This document shows positions 41,701 through 56,260 of a DNA stretch of 64,000 nt, in pieces. The notes beneath the pieces are model-generated. The model ran no database searches. It was not told where the DNA came from and saw nothing but the letters and a program-made list of their open reading frames with translations. Source of the stretch: Thamnaconus septentrionalis (lineage: Eukaryota; Chordata; Actinopteri; Tetraodontiformes; Monacanthidae). The position numbers and the translations under genes are program-made. The first letter of the stretch is position 1; every line of letters begins with the position of its first letter. The stretch spans positions 9,486,966 through 9,550,965 of the forward strand of contig CM020514.1 in NCBI GenBank assembly GCA_009823395.1, given 5' to 3'.

Positions 41701-44700
41701 CAAGACCCGTGCAAGAGTGGACGGATCTTCCCCAGGAGCAGGTGAGCCACTTTAAGCTCTGTTGGTAGTGTAACATAAAGATTTCCTCACCTTCTCCTCT
41801 GACGGCAAATTGCTTCATTCACCCAATCTTATCATGTGTGCACTTGCCTTTAAATTATTCATATCAGGTGCGTATTAACGGCGGGGACTTGCCGATTTAG
41901 CACAAGCTCGTTTCAATGTTATTTTAGGGTCAGACTATTTGAGAAAAAAAAGGTTTGACGTATCTGACATATTGTACGGTGGCTACACATAAACTGCTAT
42001 TCTAGAAAAAAAAAAAAGAACCATTTCGAAAAAGTAAAAGTGACAACAAAAAGTGGATGTAAGCGTCTGCGGAGGTGTAGACAGAATTGTATGGATGGTA
42101 GGATGGAAATGGGAAAATTGTTGCTCTGCACATCACTGAAGACGATAACAGAAGACATATGATGAACTAAGAAGGAGAGAGAGACTACAACCAAAGCTTC
42201 CACTTGAAGTTATACAAGGCGCAATATTGCGATGCTACACCACGGGGATGTAGCTCAAATGACACTTTAAATATGTTTGGTTTTTGGCTCAGTAACTCTC
42301 AAGAACTCAACATATTCTTCTGCTCTTGTTATATAATATTAAACACTAAATATCAGAAAGGCTGTAGTCTAGTGGCAGGAATTTTTCAGCGCTGCATTTA
42401 AAGGTCGACACCAAAACCAAAACCTCGACTGACGGAGGTTAACCGATAGAACGAAACCAACAGCTTTAAGTTCAAGGGAGTCAAACCACTGCTTTTCTTT
42501 ATCATAATGTTGCCCGACGACGGCTGAGGGAGATTTAGAGTTTTAGACGCAATCTAGGTCACAGCTCAGGTAACCTGAGATCAATTAGGGTTGGTGTGTC
42601 TGCAGAGTGCCCCGATGAGGAGAATGGGGCCACATGGTCTTTGTTAATGGTTGATCAATACGGGCGACTAGTTTTAATGGATGGTCAATGCTGCTGACTG
42701 CATATAATGAGGATCAATCGACTGGTTCCTGGGTACTGTTAATGTTGCCGCAGCACTCACTTGGTTGTTTCTACCAAGGGGGGATGGGCTCCTTTCTTTC
42801 AGCCGACGTGGAGCCAGAACACTTAAACTTGAGTTTGCCATGACAACCAAAGATAATCTGGGTACCTTCATACGTTGAGAACACAGTGGGATCAGAGAAA
42901 TTTCACTTTTTTTACTTCTGCTGTAAACTGCAAATTCTTCCATGACAAGCAAACGCAACAGCCCCCCCTGTAAAAGAAGATGCTTTGCTTGCTAAAATTT
43001 GATACCTTTATGTGAATCAATACCGTTCAAACAATCAATAGCTCCTCTCATCAGGACATGCTACAGTGTGATCTTGGGGGAAAAATGTGAGAGCGGTTTT
43101 TTGGTTCACGTTTACTGGTTCGCCAGTGGGTTTTTGCATTAGGGATGCAAATAATTGATTAACTCATTAATTGTTAGTTGATTGACCTTATCGATCGATT
43201 AACGATTCATTGATAAGCGGCAATTTTTCCAGAGAACCGGAATTTCCCAATGAACATTGTGTAAGGAACACATTATTTAACTCTTTAAATAATGCTTAGG
43301 GTCCAATGTGACCAATTTTTTCATTAGAGAGTAAAAACACCCTAAACATTTATCCTCTGACTTTAAGTTGACTTCTAATGGGTCACATTTAAACTTTTCT
43401 TTATTGGTATACAGGTATACACCACGCAATTGAACAACAACAACAACAAAAAAAAAAACAAAACCCTGTTTCAAAAATTTTCAATTAATTTTGACTAATT
43501 TCATTTAATCGATCAAATTCTTAATCAACAATTAATCAATAATCGATTAATTGTTAACATCCCTGGTTTGCATCAACTTTTTTTCTGGAGTATCACATTG
43601 GACAAGGGGTGCCGAAACAAACTCTCACAAGAAATCAAATAAGTCGTTTATACAAGTATCCGCAGCCCAAATATCATACATATGTATTTTTTTTAGGATT
43701 GTCTCTGTTGACATCTTTTTCCTTTTTAATACAGTCAGTACTGATAAGGTGCCAATACCGCCATCTACAGACTAAAGCAGCACACTTGGTGGGAACGCAC
43801 CATGTTTGCACTTCTTTTCAACAATCCTTCAAAACATTTGCCTTACATTGAGATGTCAGCACTGTCTACAAAGAGATACCTTGCTCTCTTTCACCTTATT
43901 TTATGATAACGAACCTTTTCAGACGACGGTCATAAACTAAGATAAAGGTGCTCAAGTTTAGAAAGAGTTTGCCGACAGTAGATATTTGATGCACAGTAGA
44001 GCCAGAACTAATTCTGCATTTAGTTATAAAGAGAACATTCTGTAAATCCCCAGTGAGAGGCGTAGCCTACACTCGACACACTCACACCCTATTAATGCAG
44101 AAAATCAGAATCAAAAGCTTTTCATGTTCCTTTAGAAAAAATGCACACCTCCCCAAAAAGCTGCCTAATATAGTATGTTTGACCGCGGCCAAGAAGGGCT
44201 TCGCAGTAATCACCTCTACAAGAAACAGATGTGCCGTGGTGAGCTCGTTTTGATTCCAGCCAGGCAGATTGGGTTCACCTGAATCAAGTCAAGTCAAACA
44301 CAGGATAAGCTCAAGAAGAATAGAAAAATTCAGACTCTGCCCTCGAGTCTTCTACCATTCATTAAAATTTATGACGGGCCGAGTCCGGTATCTGTTCAGT
44401 GGTCACGCTATCACTTGGAGCACCGTCCGGCTACGCAGCTGCCTCCATTTCTGGGGGTGTGGACTCAACGAGGTGCCTTGAACATTCGACTCGGGAGATT
44501 TTGGCCCAAACTGACACGGCATCCTCACTTGCTGCCGATCTCAAGCTGCGCATCCATGATGCCAATCTTCCAGTTGAGGAAATTGAAAGGTGCTCCATTG
44601 AGGTGAGACCTCATAACTGGGGAGGAACCCACTGTCGTGTTCAGGATTTGAGATGATTCAAGCTTTGTGAGATGACATGCTGTCCCGCCTGGTCCAAGAA

Positions 44701-47700
44701 ACAGGGAAAGCTGCTCCAGCAGGAGAGCAGCTTCCTTTTAAAACACCACACAGCCTCAAATTCATAATGCAGCTGCTGTTATTGTACTTAAAACTGGAGT
44801 GCAGACCAATACCTGCACATCTGATCAAATATCAAAAGGGTGACAGGCGTTATAGATGTGAAGTGCAGTGACTGTGTTTTGCAGAGAGACAGATTCCAAT
44901 GTCTGAATCCTCAAGTAGGCCATCAAGATAAAGGCTGCTGCAAGGCGAGGAACTAATCTGCCGTTGGGGAGGAAAACTAAAGGCGTCAGAACTGGCACCT
45001 GGCTCTAGCAACTTTTTAGAACTTGCTGACGGTGTATTTGATCTCCTCATCCTGGATGCACTGTTGATAATACTGAAAAGCCAAGTTGCTTTTTCTTTAA
45101 AATTGTCAATTTTATTTGGTTCTACGTTGTCACCACATCATCAGGACGTCTGAGATGTGACGCTGTGATTACTGACTTTTACATCACGTTGTTCACCAAG
45201 TCGCAGTGGCTTTAAATACTTAATTCTTTAAATATTTACACGCGGAATACGATTAAATGAGCCACTTTTACATTTCCTTGAAGAATAATTGTCCCTCTTC
45301 ACCTTTAGATTTTTGTGCGCTCAAGTTCGATTGTTGAACAAAGAGCTATTTTCCACTCCGCCTCTGAGAAATCAAAGTGCGTTTAAATGTTCCAATTACT
45401 CTTTAAAGAAGCCTAAAGCTATATTAAAAATGCATTGTCTGGCTGCATTTAGCAGTAAAAATTCAAAATGCGCGCACTAGTGTGTGTTAAGATTTTTTGG
45501 GGGTTCCCTTAGGACGAAATAAGGCATGCCGTGTCCCACGGTTCTGTTCAGTTAAATAAACAAGAGTGTCACCCACGCCGAGGCCTTTAAGCAGACAGTT
45601 CTCATCTTTTATGCGATCATGTAAATGCACTACATCCATACAACTTGAAAGTAATCCGAAGTCTTCTGCTGAGAGCTTCCGTCGATACTCCTTGCTGCAA
45701 AGTAAATGTGAGCGCCGCTGAGACGGCCCCATCAATCCCTGGCGACGGATTCACAGAAGGGTATTGCAAGTTACAGTATGAATTCTTCTCTCTCGACAAA
45801 GAGGCCAAGAAGAAATATTTCCATGCCGACTCGATCTATTAAATAAGTCTACACCCTCACGAGGACTCAATATCTCGAGCAGTTTTTGGGCTGCATTTTA
45901 TCTTTGAATGTTGAAGGACTCACTTCCTGTTTTGAGCCTTATCTTCGTCAATGTCTTTCCCTTGTGTGCCAGCGTGCGCTGGCTTAGTGGGACCCAAGGC
46001 TGCTTTAAAAGGCCTTGGTGACAACAAGCAGATGGTCCTTGTCAGTGTGTATGTGTGTTTGGGTAAAAGATGGAGCAACCTAAAAAAAAATAGAAATGCA
46101 GTGAAATAGAGTATTGAAAAGTGGAAAAAAAATGCATGGGTCAAAAGAGAGGGAAGTTTTAATTACATTCTGAAAATAACCGCTGAGGAAAAGTTTATCA
46201 AAGCAAAGGTGTTGTTTTTTTGTATTGATTTAAAAATGGACAACTAATAGCAGTGATTCATCAGTAACTGGTCAAGGAAAGGCAAAAGGGAAAATTAGCA
46301 ACACGTTGATATAAAGCTTCTTGCCTCTCGTCTGCAGATCTAGTTAACACTCTGAAGGCCTTTGCAGATATTTCGACCACGTGGTCATTAACCACAGTCC
46401 CACTTTTAATCCTTCTGTCGGCCAAAATGAGACTAAATGTTATGAATTTGCCAAGACTTGGAATATGAGATGACACTTCAAATGGGGTCATGCCAGCTGT
46501 TGGCTTGCTTCAGTAATGCTGTCAATTATGACGAGAGGCCTTCTGGCTTTGTATTAGTCAAAAAGTGCTAAAAGGCCCCTAATGACACCCACTTTCAATT
46601 CTTCATTTAGATGCTGGACTCCAGCGGAGCAGATGGGCTTATTGGTTAATTATCCAAAAAGAATCCAACAAAACAGCAAATTACTAGGCTGCTATTAACA
46701 ACCTCCTGCAAAAATAGTGGGTTTTAGCTTCCAGGTAGGTAACTCAGGCCCTGCGATGAACTGGCGACTTGTCCAGGGTGTCACCCTGCCTTCGCCCTAA
46801 GACAGCTGGGATCGGCTCCAGCAGACCCCCGTGACCCTGAATTGGAATAAGCGGGTATAGAAGATGGATGGATGGATGGTAGGTAACTCATGCTTTTGTA
46901 AGACCTTCCTGGAGTTTGAAACGGGACCTAAACTTGACAAAAGAACAAAAAAAGTACTATTTCCCAAACTGCACCTCTGGTAAAGCAGATTTTACTTAAT
47001 ACTTAAGTAGAAACATGTATCAATCAGATTTGTATCAAAGTCAAGACCTATTTGAACAGATATGAAGATTTATGCCTTTGTTTAATTCAGTTTTAAGGGC
47101 TGCTCTCTAGGCTCAGCTGCTCCGAACTCCAGTCTCTATCAATCAATCAGGTGCAAACAAATGAATCCTTCCTTTCCATTTTATCCAGCTGCCACAGAGT
47201 GCCATGCATTGCCCGAAGCACTGCAGGCGAGGAAAGAGGAAGGGAAGGCACAGCGGGGGGGACCTGTCCCGCGATGACTTGCTGTTTCTGCTCAGTATTC
47301 TGGAGGGAGAACTCCAGGTAACGGTTCTGTTAACACCCTGCAAACAACGTTTGCGTTTTACTTCAGCCCATTAACTCAAAAAGCGGCATAAATTGCGGCG
47401 TAATGGTTAATGAAGCGATCCTGAGATGCTGAGGACAAACCAGATGTTGCGCTGTGATGTTTGTCACACTAGGCCAGAGACGAGGTGATCGCCGTGTTGA
47501 AGTCGGAGAAGACGGAGTCTCTTCCACTTGCAGCCCATTACGGCTTCAGTGGAGCGGTGGAAGTGCTCCGAGCTCTGCACAGAGACTCTCTCTGGGCTCA
47601 GCAGCCCCCCCTGGAGGATGTCTACAAACAGCCTTTTACAAGGGTATCAATGCCTACCAGTAACGACAACTGCGCACACCACTGAAATAAAATCAAATGT

Positions 47701-49775
47701 TTATAAATGTAAAATACTAGGTCATATTACCCACCACTACTTAGATCTAGCTTCTCATTTCTACCCTTTTTGCTGGTTCGGAGTGACATAGTTTTTCACC
47801 TTCTCATGGCCTCTCTGTGCTGATGTCTTATTTGTCCCAGTTCAACCACATGGTGGAGACCCACAAGTGCTTTTCTAAACACATGCTGGAGCAGCTCCAG
47901 GAGGTGACCTACTCTAACCACCGCAATCTACGCAGGCTGGAGGAGCAAGAGAGGAACCACAAGACTTTTAGCCACAGGAGCAAATGCCTTACCACTCAAC
48001 TGGAGCAGGACAGAGAGAGGTATGTGTGCTAGAGCCTTCAGATTGAGGTGGGTGCCTTTTCTAAGGCAACCTTGACGTATCATGTTTCCCACTCAAGCAT
48101 TTTAACATACTGGAAAAAGACAAATCTGTGTTTGTTCAAGACGACTTGAGATCTCTCTCTCGCCCGTAATGGTTTTCATAACTGAGTGCAGCAGGAACTT
48201 AGTTAGCCTCAGTTAGCCTTCACGGTTTCATGTATTCGCTAGGCTTTGACAGACCTTTTAGTCGGCTTGGCTCTGCTCAGTCACTCTTCTAAACACACAC
48301 GCACGTACGCACACACAATGACGTGTTCAGAAAAATTAGCACCCTAGTTCCAAATACTGCAGGACCAAGATAAAAATTTCTTCCAGCTTGAGGAACTACT
48401 TTTGGCTTTGCTGACATCCTGAGAGATTCCCTGCGAAAACAGAGAGCACATCCAGATATATGCTACGGACACAGCTTAGTCTGAAAATGAAGAACGTCAC
48501 TCGCGATCCATTTCAATCTGAGGGAAACAAGTCGTGGAAGTTCATGGTTGTTTTGGCTCACGTGCTAGCCAAGTCCACTGTGTAATCTAACCGTGCGGAG
48601 ACTGGATCTGCTTCCTGCCGGCTGGTGGAGACTATTTGTCTACACCTCTAAGCCAAAATGAAAACGTTTTACTGTTCTGCAACTGCGGAACATGCCATAA
48701 ATGACCAAAAATAGTAATGCCCGTGGGCTGGTTGAGTTTACAAGGATTTCTATCAATTTAAATGGCGTTTAACTCCAGAACACGGACTAATAAATAACTA
48801 TGACGTTCTTGGCCTGCAAATAAGTGCGAGAGGAAAAGTTAGGCTACCAGTGCGGTGTGTCAGAGTGAGATGTTTAAAAAAACATTACACATACAAACTC
48901 ATGGTTGCTTCCACGTTGCTATGTTAGGAAAAACACAGTATAGTAGTTTGTTTTAACCGAAAATGAAGAGCAGTCTTTTGTATTTCTTTTGACAGCGGCT
49001 AATGTGGAGATGAGGCAATGAGGTAATTAATCCATTATTTATATCAGCTCCACTGATGATCACTTAATCAAATTTCCACTTGCTTGACAGTTTGCTATTG
49101 GACGATAGCCTTGCAGTAAAGCTTACAATTGGCACAGATCACCCTTTCACATTTAAAAGATTGAACGATCTCAAAGTGCACCATGTGCTTAGCAGAGCTT
49201 TTTTGCAGTTTTGTAGTGAATCATACAGTGAATTCCAGGCACCACATACAATTACTTTTAGCCGTACCATGATCTCTGTTGCGTGTCAAAAGGTGATTAC
49301 ATCAGCTCATAACAATGCAGAAACATGAGGTGTCCAACCTCAGCATTTTAGAGGGGAGAAGGCTCAATATGCTGTGGAGTTTTTGTTTTTTAAGTCATTA
49401 AAAAAAATAGTACAACATGGTAGTTTTTAAATGTCAGTGAACTACTATGATCCCAAATATCCTGCTCGCAACAATGTAAAAGCAATTATACTGATACATT
49501 TCGCAAAAAAGAAAAAAGTGAAACCAGAATCTATCATGCCCTCCACCCCATCCCCTTGAGGGAGATACTTCTCACCAAAATTCATAATTTCTGTCATTTA
49601 TTCAGCTTTAAGACAATTCCTTCCTTATAGTCCTTCACAAACACTTAAACAAAAACATGACCATTTTTCGATTGTAATTGCTTTAAGGGGTAAAACAATA
49701 GAAGTAGGATGAATTCTAAAGCGAAAACCCCCAAAATAAACTATGACAGAGGAGAGAGAAAAGATGGAGAGAGCA

Positions 49776-49811
<36 letters not shown>

Positions 49812-50039
49812 CAGACATATGGATGTAATTGAGGACCGATGAGCTGATGTCATCTCCCAGTCTGATTTTCAGGCCCCTAGCTACAACTCACACAACACAG
49901 TTTATTGGCAACACAACATGTAATGCAATCATCCAGTGTGCATAATTCTACATGAAATACACATCTGCACATGCCAAGTTAGCTCAAACAAGTATGATGC
50001 CTGCTTAAGATGTGTGCTCTGGTAATCTAAAGCACGCGG

Positions 50040-50083
<44 letters not shown>

Positions 50084-50203
50084 CCACACGCACACACTAG
50101 CCTATTTGCCTCTTTGGCATGGCTACGCAATGACCTCATCTGGAATGGGCTGAACTCCAGTAACAACACACACACACTCACACACAAAATGTAAGAGCGC
50201 GCA

Positions 50204-50246
<43 letters not shown>

Positions 50247-53200
50247 CAGTGGAGACTCCCATATAAGGACTTGCTGATGATGTAATGGGCGCCAATGACT
50301 GCAAGCGAGTCTCTGCGCGGAGTACTTCTCATAATGTTTGATTTTCCGGATGGAATGTCCACATCACTGGGATCCCCGGGAAAGGGAGAGGCGAAGGAGC
50401 AGAGACAATTTATTCTCCAAGGATTTTTAACAGGATAGAGGCCAGTCGGACGGACAGGTAGGAGAAATCAAAAGACTTGTGTAGGTTGAGTTTACTTTCA
50501 GGATTTTGTGAAACTAACTCACTAACTAACTAACTAAAATGCAAGGCTACAGACAACCCATTACAATGGCAACTTCTTCATCAAACAACAAAAGTAACTT
50601 GCTGATGAGTAAGACACTGTTTAGGTAAACTTGAAACTTTGGATTTTAAAAAAGGATTTCGCAAGACTTAGCTTTTGTTCATGTTTAGACATCTATTTAA
50701 AGTAGTAGCCCTTTAATCTAAATAAATGCGAAATGAGATTGTACAAACTTTAATTTTCACTAAAACATTCTGTTCGTTCTGAGGATTCGTGGGTGGAAAT
50801 GGGGTAAGTGGCAGGCATGTAAAAGTAGACAGAGCAACTGTAATTAGACAAGCTCATGAGACTGGGAAAAATTCCTGCTTCTCCTGGTGGGAAACGGGGG
50901 AGAATTCGATGTGCACAGAAGGAGGGTGATTGCATGCAGTGTTGCAAGTACTCAAGGGTAGAGGAACTTCTTAATTAACAAATACTCCCCACCAAGGGAC
51001 CATCTGCCATGATGATCAAAACATCCTACTGAACATGTGCTGCCTCGAATAAAGGGCAAGAAGAAGAATTGCTGTATGTTCTGGATAAATAGGTGACCAG
51101 ACCAGTTTCTTGTGGTTCTTTTCATTGTAAAAACAAAAACAAAAACTAATTTGATTAAAACAGACATGTTGGTAACCATGTCAATTGTACTTTTAGCATT
51201 TTTAGGACACACAAAAATGCAACTTGTACTTTTGGAATGTGTCTGGCTTAAAATGTGTGTTGAATCTTGTCCAAAACATCCAGCAAGGCAGAAAACTTTG
51301 ACATGTGCTCAGGCAGAATTTATCACGTTAATTTTGGCTTTCTCGAAGAGCAAAGAAAAAAAACGTCCTTGTACTGACTGCATCCAATAGCATGTGTTAG
51401 AGATGATTCCTATACACACTTAGTCCAAAACATTATGTTTAACGTTGGCATTGTGTGTTTCTCTCGGCAGACTCAAGGTCCTAATTTCAAAGGAGAGTGA
51501 ATACCATAAGATCAAGGAGCAAAAAAACGAAAAAGAAGTATCAGCACTGAAAAACGATCTCATCAGTCTCAAGGAATTTGCACTTCTGGTTGTGAGGGAG
51601 CAACAGTGTTTAAGCGAGCTGCTAGAGGAGCAAAAGTGCTCCCTCCGAGAGCTAACCGCCATCACTGGCCACATCCAGCAGAGCTTGACTGGAGCTCCCT
51701 CCAGTGCAGAAAAGGAGCAGTTTCGATCACAGCCTCCGGAGGCAGAGCACCAAATTTCCATTTTTAATCAAATTCCCATGACGACCTCAAGCTTACCGTC
51801 AGAGGCGGATATACTGAGAAAAAAGATCGTAGAGATGGAAGGTAAAGACGAGGAGCTGTTACGAATGTGGGACCAATGTCGAGACCTTAACCACAAACTA
51901 ACAGAGGAGAGCAGGCACAACCGTGGTCTGAGGGCTGAGGTGGACAAACTCAACGGCAGAATCAGTGAACTGGACAGACTGGAGCAGGCTTTAGGGAAAA
52001 GCAGGTTGGAGTGCAGAATGTTGAAGGGCAGTTTGGAGCAGGAGAAAGAAGTTGGCAGGGTTCTTTCAGGTGAATTTGCCGTTGTAACGGCAAGGGTGAG
52101 AGAGCTAGAGGCAAAGGAAAGTGAGCTTAAGAATAGCGAGGCCATGATTAGACAGGACCTTGCCAAGTTTAGGTCACTGACTGTTGCCTTGGTTGAGGAT
52201 AGAAAGAAGATGGCTGAGAGGCTTAGTGAGGCCGAGGAAAGTCTGAGTAGGAAGGACAGTAAAGGGGGGCCGGCAAGCAATCTAGCAGATTTAGAGGAGA
52301 GGATTGAGGGTATTGTGAAGGAAAAAGATGAGCTCCAAGACAGGCTAAAAACAGAGGAGGAGAGAAATATCACACTTCAGAATAAAATAGCAATAATGAA
52401 GAAAAAATTGCAGGTCCTGGAAAACAGGAAAGAAAAAGAGGAAAAGTACACCCACAACTCCATCCCGAACAATTCGAACCACTGTGGCCGTATGGAGGAC
52501 AATAAAGTCATTGAATTGACAAAGGAGCTTGACAGGCTGCGAATGAGGCTCCAGGACAAGGAGATGCTGGCGGGAGAACTGCTGAAAGCAGAAGATCACT
52601 TGGGGTCCTTAGAGAATAGGTTCAAGGAAGAACAGAAGAGGACCCAGGCTCTGGCAGAGGAGCTAGAGGTGGCAAGGAGGGAGCTCTGCAGGTACAACCA
52701 GGCAGAGAAGGAGAAGGTCAATCAGGAGCATGTTCTCTTGTGCCACCTGCAGAAGGAGCAGGTCAAGTCCAGACTTCTCAGCAGGGAGATAGACGTACTG
52801 AGTGAGAAACTCCAGAAGCTGAGTGGAACTGAAGAGTCCATATGCAGGGTACAGACGGATCATTCCACCCTGCAAAGGAAACTGGCCCAGCAGGACACTA
52901 AGAACAAGGACCTAGACAGAGAGATTAAAGAACTCACCTGTGAGCTGGACAACTACAGAAAAATGAAGAATCTCACAACTGGTGCAGGTAGCCTACGCAA
53001 CTCAACTCCTAATCAGGTGACCAAAGGTGTTCAGACAGAGGAGAGAAGTGTTCTGTCACCTGACTGCACTGAGCATCACGATGAAGCAGCTCAAGAGTGC
53101 AATAACGAAGTCCAAAACCACAATACGGAAGTAATAAAGAGAAGGGAAACTCTTGTGGACAACCTCAACAGCTTGAACAGTGCGAACAACAACTACAACA

Positions 53201-56162
53201 TGAGCCACTACAACAGCCACACAGCGAATGGCATTAACATGCACCAAACGATGAATGGTGACGTGATGACGGTCACGCACACCCCAGGGCAACCGCTGCA
53301 CATCAAAGTCACACCGCACCATTCGCTGAACACCGCCACACTGGAGATCAGCAGCCCCGGCGGGGATGCAGCTACGTCCTACACCAGCACCGCAGTCATC
53401 CCGCCCAGCGGCACCTCGCCGAAACAGAGGATCACCATCATCCAGAACTCAGTCAATCCAAAAACTCCCTCTACAAGCCCCTCTGAATGTGCCGGCTCTC
53501 CACTTGACGGGTCCCCCATCGTCCAGGTGTTGAGTCCACCTTCCTCACGCTCGGCAACGCCCGACCACATCGACTCGCCCATTCAGATTGTGACGGTCAG
53601 GACTTGTTCCCCAGAGTCCACTGAGGTTGCCAATCGGACCGTCTTGTGCAAGACTCCGGAGCGACGGAGCAGCTGGCAAAGGTCCAACAGCGCAGACAGT
53701 AGTCCTAGTATCATCACCACAGATGATAATAAGATCCATATTCATCTGGGGAGCCCATATTTCCAGTCTTTGAACGGTGTACCGCAGCCTGCTGGCCCAT
53801 ACTATCTTCGACATGAGCAAAGAACCCAAGTTGTGGCCAATGGCTGTCATGCCACAAGTGTTGGCAAAGATTACAAGTAGCATCACTCTATTGATACCTC
53901 TTCAGCTTTGCAGCCTACGTGATCATGTTAAAATATATGTGTGTCTGTGTTTTTTAAGTACAGTATTGTATCTTCATCATTTTTTAAAAAGTAGACTACA
54001 AAACAAAATGTGCTTTCTCTGAGGAGAGCCTTGTTGATTGCACTTTGTGAGTCATCAAAAGAAATGCTTTCCATTATTTTTACTTTAAAAGCCTTCATTG
54101 TGCTGCTTCATCTTTAGAAATACTCAAAACTCTCAAATACACACATTGTACAAAACCCACATTTCACACATACCACATATGTCTAGTGCTTGCATTTGAT
54201 CTAAGCGATTTATCTTGCAAACCAAATGTTTGAAGTGCTTTTATTTCATTATTCTGTTTTATGACTGCTCTCACTCTGAGCATTTTTTTTTTTTGAAGGG
54301 AGCTGGCATGAGCGCAGCCATTAGCTAATTTGAATGCAATAATGGTTGAAATTAGGAAAAAAAAAAGAAAGAAAACAATGCGAACTAAACCCTGCACCCA
54401 GCACGACATGTCAACTCTCTCTCTGAGAGCCAACATGGGCTTTCATCTGTTAATTGGGAAAATCTTTTTGAGCAAAACGCATAAAATAATTGACTAGACT
54501 GGTGGAGAGAGAAGTAGTTGAATTTCGAACACCACAACCTAAACAAAAAACCTTTTGTGCAACCCTTTGTGGAAAAAAAAACAGACTTCTTCATGTGTGT
54601 GGGAGAAAACGCTGCATAATAAAAAGGCAAACAAGATACAGTTGATTAATATCCTGCATGTGAACACTTTCCACAAGGGTGAGGGATGTGCATTGAAAGT
54701 GAGCAGACTAGCAATGGCCAGCAATAACTATCTCCTGGAAATTGAAGAACGATCTATTCTCAGCACTGACTGCCTGTATCGCCTAAAGTCCAAATACTGT
54801 TGGTGTTGTTTATATTTTTGGTTTGATCAAATGTAATAAATGCATTTATTTGCAAAGAACTTCCATGTCATTTTTGTTCTTTTCTGGCTCAAAGACAGAG
54901 GGGAGATGTGTGGTCACGCAGTGAGGAGGCGCTCCAAGCTCATGCAGAGATATAATGAGAGGGAGGTATGGATAAATATTATTGCCATCAATCACCTTTG
55001 AACAAGCGGCGGACAAACTTTAAAGCTTTTCTGCCTGCAGTAACACAATGACCTTCCTAGTGCTCACTCTGCTTGTTTTGAACAGCCATACGAAAGACAT
55101 TATCTGAAAGTGAAAAAATGTGACATTGTGTTACGCTACGAAGTGGCTGAAGCCCCATCTTGTTAATTTACGTCATATATAAAGGAGATATGGGTTGTTC
55201 TTTAAATGTACATCCTTAAAAAAACTTGTGGAAGCAGTCAGTAAAGTATGACAGGAGGAAATGTTGAATTTGAATCTGAGAAAAAAGATATTTACCCTAG
55301 TTGGTGGCAAACAGAATATTATTCTGCACTGTCGAGATAAAACTGCGAGAGACTACATTTGTATTAGGGGGGTGGATAAAAAAAGAGGAAGAACAGAAAA
55401 GTGGGTTTATCCTCTAATGTGTATGAATAAACAAAATCCCAATGAATAACAGTGGATGCCCTGCTGGAAATGCACCTCTTTATTCAACTTGGTGACACAG
55501 TATCACTCTGCTGTCCAAAGCAATCACGCTGATAATCCGTGAGTGCCCTCTATTGGTACACAGTATGCATGAAAGCCCCACAAGGACTCAAAACTGTACT
55601 GTGCACCTAATGTTGAGAAATACATACACACAAAAAGGAAAGAGGGAGATGCAGAATGTATGTAAATACTTTCGATTAGAAGCACCACGGTCCACTTTAG
55701 AGCTCAAAATAGGCCAGACTCAACTCCCCACAAAGACCTGCATTCAGGCTGGATTGTCACACATTTCATTTCCTTGCTCCTTGGCTTGGTTGAGGTGCTG
55801 ATTTCTTTTCCCAGAAGCTGAGAAGGCAGCAATTACTCAGGTGGCAAGAACAAGGACACATGAGGGCGGCCTTCACAGGGCTCTTTAAAACGACACTGTA
55901 GTTTTTCTACCTTATGCTCTAAAGCTACAGCTACACAGCTCATTGATCTGTAACAGATAGAGTGGCACCCCTGCCACCAACACAATGTGCCTTACCGGCC
56001 TGGAATAGGACTATGTAACTAGTGGCTGTCAAGGCTGGACAGGTGTGTTTACTCAGAAGGATGCTGGGCAGGGAACTGAAGATAAGTCCTACATCAGGAA
56101 AGATGCTGTGTTGATAGTAGGTTTCTTTCTGTGGCAAGTAAAATCTATCTATCCATCTATCC

Positions 56163-56197
<35 letters not shown>

Positions 56198-56224
56198 ACC
56201 TAACTAAAATCGACTTCATTGGAG

Positions 56225-56260
<36 letters not shown>

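Larger units (their letters stand above)
41468..47188. other. cmss1 intron 1, distal part (no gene)
   Basis: The first 5.7 kb between cmss1 exon 2 and the first recognised filip1l exon hold a hAT-like MITE (43141-43564), a nested repeat (46655-46890) and unremarkable AT-rich sequence. Upstream non-coding exons and the main promoter of filip1l must lie here or farther left, since filip1l exon A begins with an acceptor. I could not place them. Confidence 0.5.

Noticed and set aside
44269..44656. Overlapping 60-85 codon frames, resembling a decayed coding fragment
   Set aside because: No consistent frame, splice sites or known family could be identified.
45487..45735. 82-codon minus-strand frame ending in KGTPKKS, in cmss1 intron 1
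   Set aside because: It reads like a protein, but cmss1 exons already join in phase without it and no domain is recognised. It is kept only as a possible cryptic exon.
51445..51470. ATG at 51445 as the start of the long filip1l frame
   Set aside because: It lies before the acceptor CTCTCGGCAG (51461-51470). The exons at 47189-48019 join in phase to 51471.
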